NCBI GenBank assembly: GCA_944390195.1
Contig: CALXOZ010000012.1
Coordinates: 1 to 59,747, forward strand
Origin: an uncultured Alphaproteobacteria bacterium
GTDB lineage: Bacteria > Pseudomonadota > Alphaproteobacteria > CAAGCB01 > CAG-977
Reading direction: 5' to 3'
Length of the DNA: 59,747 bases
Position 1 is the stretch's first letter. The number at the start of each line of letters is the position of its first letter. Below the pieces are notes generated by a model. That model was given only the letters and a program-made list of their open reading frames with translations. It was not told where the DNA came from and ran no database searches. This document shows positions 1-8,907 of this stretch, piece by piece. The position numbers and the translations under genes were made by a program.

Positions 1-108
1 GCCCAGAAAGGTTGTTCGCTTTCGCTCACCCCTATGGGGTCGCCTGACGGCGTCGCTCCCTTCGGTCGCCGAACTCTCCCCGAGAGTTCAAATCTTTGGA
101 CTTACTTC

Positions 109-147
109 AAAAAAAACACCCCGCTCTAATGAACGGGGCTGTTTTTT
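109..147 (-). terminator. Second-copy intrinsic terminator downstream of tRNA-Arg
   Basis: Hairpin with arms CCCCG (119-123) and CGGGG (134-138), followed on the minus strand by a run of eight T's. It is a duplicate of the terminator at 263-300, inside the tandem repeat. Confidence 0.6.
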
Positions 148-262
148 TGGCGCGCCCAGAAAGGTTGTTCGCTTTCGCTCACCCCTATGGGGTCGCCTGA
201 CGGCGTCGCTCCCTTCGGTCGCCGAACTCTTCCCCGAGAGTTCAAATCTTTGGGCTTACTTC

Positions 263-300
263 AAAAAAAACACCCCGCTCTAATGAACGGGGCTGTTTTT
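263..300 (-). terminator. Intrinsic terminator of tRNA-Arg
   Basis: Hairpin CCCCG (273-277) with CGGGG (288-292), then an eight-T run on the minus strand, directly after the encoded CCA of tRNA-Arg. Confidence 0.7.
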
Positions 301-302
301 TT

Positions 303-379
303 TGGCGCGCCCAGAAAGATTCGAACTCTCAGCCTTCTGATCCGTAGTCAGATGCTCTATCCAGTTGAGCTATGGGCGC
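303..379 (-). tRNA. tRNA-Arg(ACG)
   Basis: Read on the minus strand, the sequence folds as a tRNA: acceptor arms GCGCCCA (379-373) and TGGGCGC (313-307), D arm with GCTC...GAGC, anticodon stem TCTGA/TCAGA around loop CTACGGA giving anticodon ACG, T arm with GAGAG TTCGAAT CTTTC (one weak pair). Discriminator G, and CCA is encoded in the gene. The ACG anticodon would be read as inosine-CG in bacteria. Its 3' end is repeated in the adjacent tandem array. Confidence 0.93.
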
Positions 380-469
380 TTAAGCAATTCTTATATACGC
401 TCACAAAAAGATACTTGCAAGTGTTTTTTTTTAAAAATTAAAACAAAATTACGTTTACAATAAAATTTC

Positions 470-497
470 TTGCAAAAGCGGGATTTCCGGTTACATT
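470..497 (+). promoter_or_regulatory. Possible promoter of the 568 lipoprotein gene
   Basis: TTGCAA at 470-475 and TACATT at 492-497 with a 16-bp spacer. Transcription would begin near 504, which fits translation from the ATG at 568 and not from an earlier ATG at 502. Confidence 0.4.
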
Positions 498-567
498 AAA
501 AATGTCGTTTTTTTGCAAAAACAAACGAAAAAAATATTGTTTTTTATTTCTTAAGGTGTCTGCAACC

Positions 568-1755
568 ATGTTCATTTTCAAGAGATTCTTTTTAGTTGCC
601 GTTTTGTTAACCTCTGCCGGCTGTATGTCTTCAGATTACGATGCGGACAAGCTTTTTTCCGACGATTTTTCGCTGGAGGTTCTAGAGTTCGATTTTCAAG
701 AAACTACACCTTCAAAAGAAGTTTCACAGACAACCTCTCCGGCATATCAAACGGCTCCGATGGATTCAAGTGTGGGGTTGGAAGATTTCTTTATGGATTT
801 TCCGGAAGGATTTTCAGATCCGCAGCCGGAAGTTTCCGTCGCCCGAACATCAAATTCTGAAAGCATTCCTGATATAACAAAAAAAGTTGCCGGATTTGAA
901 AATCAATTCAAACAGATCCAAGACAATATGTCAAAAAACAATACGGCTTTTATGGAGCTCAAGAAAAAAAGTGCTGATGAAGTCCGCCAGTATTATAATT
1001 ACAATGCGGAAATTCGCACAAGATTACAGAATGGAACAACTCAAGCAAATCCCGAGCTGATCAAATTGTGGCAAAAAGCCTCGGATGTATTGAACAATAT
1101 TAATAAAAACAGTGACGAGGCAACAAAATTATCCAATACTTTCACTCGCATCAAGAGCGAACTGGATTCTTTATTGGAAACAATCGAAGCGACTCTCTTA
1201 ATCCCCGGAGCTACTGAGTCTGACCACGAAAAACTGAAAGGATTGGAAGATAAAGCCAATCAAATCGTTGTTTCTTTAAATCGGTTAAATTCGGATATTT
1301 CTGCGTGGATCTTCCGTCAGCAACAATTTTTCAACATGGAAAGCAAAAACGCCCCTATCCTGAAAAAAGGTATTCAAAACGGTAGTCTGTTTTCTCAAGC
1401 ATCTGTTACAAACACAGCTTTTCCGATGGCAATGACTGCGGCGGATATGCCCGAAGCAAGCCTTTCTGGGCGTCGTCCTTTAATGATCATTCGTTTTAAT
1501 AAAAAAAATGTCGCTTATAAACAACCTTTATATCAAACAATAAAAGCAACTTTGAAAAAACAGCCGGATGCTAAATTTGAAATCGTTTCCGTAACGCCGG
1601 AAAATTCTGAAAAAGACGAACAGGAAGCAGCTAAAAACGCAAAAATCATACGGGAAACCATGATGATGACAGGCATTTCCGAGGATAGAATTTTTTTAAC
1701 AAAAACAAAAAATCCGACCGTAAAAACACCGGAAGTTCGTTTGTATCTGAAATAA
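568..1755 (+). CDS. Lipoprotein with coiled-coil middle and OmpA-like C-terminal domain
   Basis: A 395-residue predicted outer-membrane lipoprotein. The start was moved to ATG 568 because it is preceded by AAGG and opens a clean signal peptide (FIFKRFF, hydrophobic stretch) ending in the lipobox LTSAGC with Cys19; the frame is open upstream to 502 but that part is lysine-rich and lies around a likely transcription start. After an acidic, Ser/Pro-rich linker, residues about 100-270 are charged and helical, likely coiled coil. The last ~95 residues (RPLMIIRFNKKNV..., AAKNAKIIRETMMMTGISEDRI...) match the pattern of peptidoglycan-binding OmpA-like domains, with the repeated-residue numbering and helix typical of that fold. 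A strong hairpin terminator follows. Specific function unknown; an envelope tether or secretion-associated lipoprotein is plausible. Confidence 0.72.
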   Translation: MFIFKRFFLVAVLLTSAGCMSSDYDADKLFSDDFSLEVLEFDFQETTPSKEVSQTTSPAYQTAPMDSSVGLEDFFMDFPEGFSDPQPEVSVARTSNSESIPDITKKVAGFENQFKQIQDNMSKNNTAFMELKKKSADEVRQYYNYNAEIRTRLQNGTTQANPELIKLWQKASDVLNNINKNSDEATKLSNTFTRIKSELDSLLETIEATLLIPGATESDHEKLKGLEDKANQIVVSLNRLNSDISAWIFRQQQFFNMESKNAPILKKGIQNGSLFSQASVTNTAFPMAMTAADMPEASLSGRRPLMIIRFNKKNVAYKQPLYQTIKATLKKQPDAKFEIVSVTPENSEKDEQEAAKNAKIIRETMMMTGISEDRIFLTKTKNPTVKTPEVRLYLK

Positions 1756-1797
1756 ATCTGATTTCAGACAGCTTGAATATTATCTTGTTCATAAAAA

Positions 1798-1852
1798 ATA
1801 AAAGCTAAGCTTGTTTAACATCTTTACCAGATGAAAAAGCTTAGCTTTTTTC
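1798..1852. terminator. Rho-independent terminator after the lipoprotein gene
   Basis: Long inverted repeat AAAAGCTAAGCTT (about 1800-1812) and AAGCTTAGCTTTT (1837-1849) followed by a T-run. The A-tract on the other side would let it act in both directions. Confidence 0.75.
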
Positions 1853-1922
1853 TGTTTTTTCCAATTTCGACAATTCCCGATTACAATCCGGCTTCATATT
1901 TGACGACAGCTTCACTCTTATT

Positions 1923-2135
1923 TTGGAATCCTGTACTTCGCACTTGATCACGATGAATGCAAACAAAGTAAAAAACTTAATAAAGAAGCTAAAACCGGCA
2001 TCAGTTAAGCTCAAAAAAAACATTTTTAACTTGCAAACAAACGAAGATAAAGCAATTTTATTATATACGATATTCGGAACAATCAAAGAAAACTTGTTTC
2101 AAAAATTAAAGCGTCATGATCAAAAAGACTCTTAA
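1923..2135 (+). CDS. Small basic protein of unknown function (doubtful)
   Basis: A 70-codon reading frame ending 17 bases before the AIM24 gene. I do not recognise it. The region from the internal ATG at 1953 is lysine-rich, followed by a more protein-like part (NEDKAILLYTIFGTIKENLF). No convincing ribosome binding site precedes either ATG. An 81-codon frame on the other strand overlaps it and looks weaker. It may be a real small gene or a remnant. Confidence 0.28.
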   Translation: MESCTSHLITMNANKVKNLIKKLKPASVKLKKNIFNLQTNEDKAILLYTIFGTIKENLFQKLKRHDQKDS

Positions 2136-2152
2136 ATACGGGGGTAAAAACA

Positions 2153-3061
2153 ATGTGGTATTGTTTATCGGGCAATGAAAAATACGGTCCTTTTTCCATA
2201 GAAGAGGCATCTCTTTTTATTCAATCCCATCCGGATTGTCTTGTTTGGCGAGAAGGTATGCCAGAATGGGTTCCGGCAAACAAGTTTTCAATTTTAACGA
2301 ATCATTATGAAAATCTTCCTGCCGAAGAAAGCTATTTTGATCCAGAATTTGACTTTACAATTTTTGGTGACGATATGCAATTTGTCGAAATAACACTGCC
2401 TCCGGAAACATCTGTTATTGCCGAACCGGGTGCAATGGTTTACAAAGAAACAGGGATTGAACTGGAGGCCTTATTCGGTTCCGGAAGAAAACAAAGCATT
2501 TTCGGGAAAATTTTCGGAGCCGGAAAAAGAGTCTTATCCGGTGAAAGCGCTTTTTTATCAGCTTTCGTAAACATATTAGATATTCCCTTAAAAGTGGCAT
2601 TTTCCGCTCCCTACCCCGGAAAAATCATTCCTGTCTCATTATCCGGTATCGGTTCGGAATTAATCTGTCAAAAAGACAGTTTTTTATGCGCTCAGATGGG
2701 AACGGAGGTGGGAATTTATTTCCAAAAAAAGATCATGACCGCTTTATTCGGCGGTGCCGGCTTTATTATGCAACGCCTCAGCGGGAACGGAGTCGTTTTC
2801 ATTCATGCGGGTGGAACCATTCGAGAAATCACTTTGCAAGAAGGAGAAAGTTTGCAAATTGATATTGGATGTCTGGTTGCCTTCCAACCGTCCGTGTCTT
2901 TTAACATTCGCGGTGTCGGCAGTATAAAATCACAGATATTCGGAGGATCAGGGCTTTTTTTTGCAGACATGATCGGTCCCGGAAAAGTATGGATACAATC
3001 TTTACCGTTTTCACGTTTAGCTCAAAGATTTGCCGAACAAATCCATCCCCGGAAAAAATAA
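2153..3061 (+). CDS. GYF_2 domain / AIM24 family protein
   Basis: A 302-residue two-domain protein. Residues 1-50 (WYCLSGNEKYGPFSIEEA..., ending in VWREGMPEWVPA) are a GYF_2-type domain. Residues about 72-290 are an AIM24 (DUF124, TIGR00266-like) beta-rich domain, with the family signatures EITLPPETSVIAEPGAMVY, glycine-rich FGSGRK/GAGKRVLSGES and the closing GPGKVWIQSLP. Bacterial members are of unknown biochemical role and are usually cytoplasmic or membrane-associated; the yeast namesake is mitochondrial. GGGGG-containing sequence precedes the ATG. It stands alone ahead of the rplU promoter, so it is probably not in the ribosomal protein operon. Confidence 0.82.
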   Translation: MWYCLSGNEKYGPFSIEEASLFIQSHPDCLVWREGMPEWVPANKFSILTNHYENLPAEESYFDPEFDFTIFGDDMQFVEITLPPETSVIAEPGAMVYKETGIELEALFGSGRKQSIFGKIFGAGKRVLSGESAFLSAFVNILDIPLKVAFSAPYPGKIIPVSLSGIGSELICQKDSFLCAQMGTEVGIYFQKKIMTALFGGAGFIMQRLSGNGVVFIHAGGTIREITLQEGESLQIDIGCLVAFQPSVSFNIRGVGSIKSQIFGGSGLFFADMIGPGKVWIQSLPFSRLAQRFAEQIHPRKK

Positions 3062-3084
3062 TGCCTCTTTTATTAAATATCCTG

Positions 3085-3114
3085 TTGACAAATTCATGAA
3101 TTTCTGGCTATAAA
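3085..3114 (+). promoter_or_regulatory. Sigma-70-type promoter for rplU-rpmA
   Basis: Consensus -35 TTGACA (3085-3090), 18-bp spacer, -10 TATAAA (3109-3114), about 60 bases upstream of the L21 start. Strong match as expected for ribosomal protein genes. Confidence 0.7.
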
Positions 3115-3176
3115 AAGCTCTCTTTAAAGCAAAATTGTTTTTGCTTTTGTTATAGGTTTCTAAGATGGTGGAAAAA

Positions 3177-3476
3177 ATGTTCGCAGTTATTAAGACAGGC
3201 GGCAAGCAGTATAAAGTCGCAAAGGACGATGTAATCGTTGTAGAAAAACTCAATGCAGAGATCGGCTCCACTGTGACATTTGACAATGTGCTTGCCCTTG
3301 ATGAAAAAATCGGCACCCCGATCGTTGCCGGTGCTAAGGTTTCAGCAAAGGTCGTAAAACAAACACGCGATGATACGGTAATTGTTTTCAAAAAGAAACG
3401 TCGTCATGGTTACCGTCGTAAAAACGGTCATCGCCAATATATTTCGATTGTCAAGATCACAGACATTGCTGAATAG
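3177..3476 (+). CDS. rplU: 50S ribosomal protein L21
   Basis: A 99-residue protein opening with the classic [14 protein letters not shown] and ending with [16 protein letters not shown]...VKI, both diagnostic of bacterial L21. L21 binds 23S rRNA in the large subunit. The ATG at 3177 was preferred to the in-frame ATG at 3165 because it gives the family's universal N-terminus and has GGTGG seven bases upstream. Followed 27 bases later by rpmA, the usual partner, under one promoter. Confidence 0.97.
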   Translation: MFAVIKTGGKQYKVAKDDVIVVEKLNAEIGSTVTFDNVLALDEKIGTPIVAGAKVSAKVVKQTRDDTVIVFKKKRRHGYRRKNGHRQYISIVKITDIAE

Positions 3477-3503
3477 TCAGTTTAACGGTTAAGGAGATCA
3501 ATT

Positions 3504-3758
3504 ATGGCTCACAAGAAAGCAGGCGGTAGCACAAGAAACGGGCGCGATTCCGAAAGTAAGCGTTTGGGGTTGAAAAAGTCCGGCGGTCAATCTGTCATAC
3601 CGGGCAATATTATTGTTCGTCAACGTGGCACAAAGTATCGTACCGGAGAAAATGTCGGTTTGGGTCGTGACCATACCATATTTGCAACAGCGCAGGGTCG
3701 TGTTGCTTTTACGCGCAAAGCCGATGACAGAGTGTATGTTTCCGTTGTAACGGAATAA
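3504..3758 (+). CDS. rpmA: 50S ribosomal protein L27
   Basis: An 84-residue protein starting [20 protein letters not shown], the standard L27 N-terminus that reaches the peptidyl transferase centre. Strong ribosome binding site AAGGAGA about eight bases before the ATG. No N-terminal propeptide of the Firmicutes type is present. A GC-rich terminator follows, so rplU-rpmA forms a short unit in front of obgE. Confidence 0.97.
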   Translation: MAHKKAGGSTRNGRDSESKRLGLKKSGGQSVIPGNIIVRQRGTKYRTGENVGLGRDHTIFATAQGRVAFTRKADDRVYVSVVTE

Positions 3759-3780
3759 CATTTGCGTAAAAAGTGTTTTC

Positions 3781-3813
3781 AAGGGGAGTGGTTTGCCATT
3801 CCCCTTTGTTTTT
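3781..3813 (+). terminator. Rho-independent terminator after rpmA
   Basis: Stem AAGGGGAGTGG / CCATTCCCCTT with a TTTG loop, followed by TGTTTTT. obgE starts 32 bases later. Confidence 0.85.
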
Positions 3814-3841
3814 ATAATAAAAAAGAAAAGCGGAACAATAA

Positions 3842-6007
<2,166 letters not shown>

Positions 6008-6011
<4 letters not shown>

Positions 6012-7261
6012 TCATGAAAGAACTCATGCGTTCCATAGCTTTAAAAGCAAAAAATGCCGCCCGCACATTGGCAAACGTGCCGGCAAGTCAAAAAAATAAA
6101 GCCCTTTTATGCGCAGCGCGCTTAATACGCGAAGAAACAAATGAATTATTAAAAGCCAATCAAACCGATATGGCTGCATTACCTTTGACGACTTCCGAAG
6201 CCATGCGTGACCGTTTACTGTTAACGCCTCAACGCATTGAATCCATGGCAAACGGATTGCAGGAAATTGCCGCCCTGCCCGATCCTGTCGGCAGGATTTT
6301 AGCACAATGGACGCGCCCGAACGGTCTGGTCATTACTCGCGTCGCCGTCCCTTTAGGCGTGATCGGTGTCATTTATGAAAGCCGTCCCAATGTAACGGCT
6401 GATGCGGGAGCGTTATGTTTTAAATCAGGTAACGCCGTCATCTTGCGTGGAGGATCCGAAAGTTTTCATTCTTCGGCGAAAATTGCTGAAATCATGCATA
6501 AGGGATTGAAAGAAGCCGGACTTTGTGAAGACTGCATTCAAAGCGTTCCGACTGCGGATCGCGCCGCTGTCGGTGAAATGTTAAAGTTGGACGAATATAT
6601 TGACGTTATCGTACCTCGTGGCGGTAAATCCCTTATTCAAAGGATCACGGAAGAAAGTAAAATTCCTTTATTCAAACACTTAAACGGCATTTGCCATACT
6701 TATATTCATGCGGCGGCAGATATCGAAAAAACGCGAAAAGTCGTCTTAAACGCTAAAATGCGCAGGACGGGAACGTGTAATTCGACCGAAACAATTCTGT
6801 GTGACGATGCCGTATCCAAAACCGTTTTACCCGTTGTCATTGATGATCTGATCAAAGCCGGATGCGAAATCCGCGGCGATGAAAAGACTCAAGCTTTGGA
6901 TCCGCGCGTCATTCCCGCAATCGAAGAAGATTGGGATACGGAATATTTATCGGCAATCGTTTCGATCCGCATTGTCAAAGACATTGATGAAGCCATCGAT
7001 CATATTGCCCGACACAGTTCTCATCACACGGAAGCCATTTTGACACAAGACGAAAACGCTGCAGAAAAATTTTTAAGTCAAGTGGACAGTGCCGTTGTCA
7101 TGCATAACGCTTCGACACAGTTTTGCGATGGGGGCGAATTCGGAATGGGCGCTGAAATCGGCATTGCGACTGGACGGCTGCACGCAAGAGGTCCGATCGG
7201 ATTGGAACAATTAACCACTTTCAAATATCAGGTGCGCGGTGCCGGTCAGATTCGTTCATAA
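6008..7261 (+). CDS. proA: Glutamate-5-semialdehyde dehydrogenase (gamma-glutamyl phosphate reductase)
   Basis: A 417-residue NADPH-dependent aldehyde dehydrogenase superfamily enzyme; second step of proline synthesis. Seen are the PLGVIGVIYESRPNVT segment, FKSGNAVILRGGSES, VPRGGKSLI, and the catalytic cysteine in RRTGTCNSTETIL (Cys257). C-terminal MHNASTQFCDGGEFGMGAEIGIATGRLHARGP is the ProA signature. ATG 6008 overlaps the proB stop; an in-frame ATG at 6014 is possible. nadD starts inside its 3' end. Confidence 0.97.
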
Positions 7262-7838
7262 AACTGTAGGACTGCTGGGAGGATCTTTCAATCCGGCTCA
7301 CGACGGTCACCGTTATATCAGTCTGCAAGCTTTGAAATTGTTGGGGCTGGACGAGGTATGGTGGCTTGTTTCCCCGCTCAACCCTTTAAAACAGGCAAAA
7401 GACATGGCCTCTTATGAGCGTCGCATTGCAAGCGCCGAACAAATTGCCAATCATCCGCAAATCAAAGTGTCCGATATAGAGCGGGAAATCGATACGCGTT
7501 ATACCGTCGATACGATTAAAAAGCTTCAAGAAATCCACCAAGACATCAACTTTGTCTGGTTGATGGGTGCCGATAATTTGTTAGAATTTCATCAGTGGTA
7601 TCATTGGCGTACAATCATGCATATAATCCCCATTGCTGTCTTTGCCCGTAAAAATTATGCTTTAAGAGCTCTTCACGGCAAAGCCGCAAGATTGTATCAT
7701 CTTTACCGCCAGCCACCCGAGAACGCTCGCAAGCTTGCTTTTTTAAAGCCGCCTGCATGGGTGTTTCTTCCAATCAGAAAACATCCCGCTTCGGCAACCG
7801 AGATCCGTAAAAAAGGTTTATTTAAGGTAGGAGATTGA
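7239..7838 (+). CDS. nadD: Nicotinate-nucleotide adenylyltransferase
   Basis: A 199-residue nucleotidyltransferase that adenylates nicotinate mononucleotide in NAD synthesis. N-terminal GLLGGSFNPAHDGH contains the HxGH-type site (here H..GH) of the family, followed by LDEVWWLVSPLNPLK and FVWLMGADNLLEFHQW; the C-terminal ISATEIR-like motif is present as SATEIRKKG. The start is GTG 7239, overlapping proA by 23 bases; no ATG precedes the conserved N-terminus. A few bases after it comes rsfS, a widespread pairing. Confidence 0.94.
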   Translation: MPVRFVHKTVGLLGGSFNPAHDGHRYISLQALKLLGLDEVWWLVSPLNPLKQAKDMASYERRIASAEQIANHPQIKVSDIEREIDTRYTVDTIKKLQEIHQDINFVWLMGADNLLEFHQWYHWRTIMHIIPIAVFARKNYALRALHGKAARLYHLYRQPPENARKLAFLKPPAWVFLPIRKHPASATEIRKKGLFKVGD

Positions 7839-7841
7839 ATT

Positions 7842-8387
7842 ATGCCTGAAAAAAAGACAACCAAGCCAACAGAAAAATCAAAAAAAGTAAAGAAAAACAG
7901 TAAGATAACGACTTCAGAAAAAAAAGTGTCTAAAGTCGCTAAGAAAGAAATCAAAAAAACCGTAAAAAAGACGATTAAAAAAATCCTCAAGGCAAAAGAA
8001 AAAAATGACAAGTTGCTCAAAAAGGCTTTAAAAACAAAAGAAAGTGCAAAAGAAAACAAAGTTCTCGCCTTAATTGAAAAAACTTTGGAAAACGGTAAAG
8101 CCGAAGATATTAAAGTCATTAATTTAACAGGAAAAACAGCTATTGCCGATTATCTGGTCATTGCAACGGGGCGAGCCCAACGTCATGTCATAGCTTTGGC
8201 CGAACAAGTGCAATTGCGTTTGAAAAAAACAGGAGTCGCAGCAACAATTGAAGGCGAGGAAATCGGTGATTGGGTTATCGTTGATGCTGGAGATATCATT
8301 GTTCACGTTTTCCATCCGGAAACCAGAGAACTTTATTGCATTGAAGAATTGTGGGGCGAAGAAACACCGCATCATTCAAGTAAATGA
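7842..8387 (+). CDS. rsfS: Ribosomal silencing factor RsfS with long lysine-rich N-terminal extension
   Basis: Residues about 72-175 form the RsfS (YbeB/Iojap) domain, with KAEDIKVINLTGKTAIADYLVIATG and GDWVIVDAGDIIVHVFHPETRELYCIEELWG. RsfS binds L14 on the 50S subunit and blocks subunit joining when nutrients are low. The usual bacterial protein is about 105-150 residues; here an extra ~70-residue, lysine-dominated, low-complexity segment (KKTTKPTEKSKKVKK..., KKTVKKTIKKILKAK) precedes it, resembling histone H1-like tails and likely to bind RNA or DNA. The ATG at 7842 has GGTAGGAG upstream, so the extension is really translated. Its stop overlaps the rlmH start. Confidence 0.93.
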   Translation: MPEKKTTKPTEKSKKVKKNSKITTSEKKVSKVAKKEIKKTVKKTIKKILKAKEKNDKLLKKALKTKESAKENKVLALIEKTLENGKAEDIKVINLTGKTAIADYLVIATGRAQRHVIALAEQVQLRLKKTGVAATIEGEEIGDWVIVDAGDIIVHVFHPETRELYCIEELWGEETPHHSSK

Positions 8388-8842
8388 ATATCATCATCTC
8401 TTGCATCGGGCATTTGAAGCCAAGCCCCGAATCGGATCTGTTCGCCAGATATGTGAAACAAACAAGATGGTCTGTCAGCGTTCGCGAATTTGAAGATAAA
8501 AAAGCGGGATCGGTGGAAGAACGCAAAAAACGCGAAAGCGCTTTATTGTTTTCCGCCGTTCCTTCGGGATCGAAAATCGTTGTGCTGGATGAACGCGGAA
8601 AGCTTTTATCTTCAGAAAAATTCGCCCGACAACTTGGGAAATGGCAGGATGAAAGCATACCCGCCGTTGTTTTCATGATCGGAGGCGCCGACGGACACAC
8701 GGAAGAAACAAGAAAAAAAGCGGATCTGGTTTTGGCTTTCGGAGAAATGACTTTTCCCCACATGTTCGCCCGCATTATGCTTGCCGAACAAATCTATCGC
8801 GCTAAAGCCATATTGGACGGTCATCCTTACCATAGAGCATAA
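8384..8842 (+). CDS. rlmH: 23S rRNA pseudouridine-1915 N3-methyltransferase
   Basis: A 152-residue SPOUT-class methyltransferase. Core motifs are seen: VLDERGKLLSSEKFARQLG, the SAM-binding FMIGGADGH (around residues 102-110) and the closing EQIYRAKAILDGHPYHRA typical of RlmH. It modifies helix 69 of 23S rRNA. Start ATG overlaps the rsfS stop (ATGA), and rsfS-rlmH is a conserved pair. Confidence 0.96.
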   Translation: MNIIISCIGHLKPSPESDLFARYVKQTRWSVSVREFEDKKAGSVEERKKRESALLFSAVPSGSKIVVLDERGKLLSSEKFARQLGKWQDESIPAVVFMIGGADGHTEETRKKADLVLAFGEMTFPHMFARIMLAEQIYRAKAILDGHPYHRA

Positions 8843-8907
8843 AAGCTATATCCTTTCCGTTTCAAAAGCATGCTTTAATTTCCCAGTTCATTTTTGGAGA
8901 ATTAATC

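Larger units (their letters stand above)
1..308. repeat. Tandem ~154-bp repeat derived from the tRNA-Arg 3' flank
   Basis: Two nearly identical units, about 1-153 and 154-308, lie immediately downstream of the tRNA-Arg gene (which reads leftward). Each unit holds, in tRNA direction, a GC-rich terminator hairpin, a GC-rich segment with internal inverted repeats (CCCC TA GGGG, and outer arms GTTCG/CGAAC), and a copy of the last bases of the tRNA including CCA. The 15-base string GGCGCGCCCAGAAAG is shared at 149-163 and 304-318. Units differ by a T insertion near 231 and in T-tract length. The GC content is clearly above the surroundings. The left unit starts at the window edge, so the array may continue to the left. 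Confidence 0.85.

Noticed and set aside
187-441. Open frame across the tandem repeat and tRNA-Arg.
   Set aside because: It runs antisense through the tRNA and the terminator; not a gene.
1841-2086. Minus-strand frame of 81 codons opposite the small 1923-2135 frame.
   Set aside because: It begins within the next gene's upstream region, ends in the terminator and has no recognisable feature.
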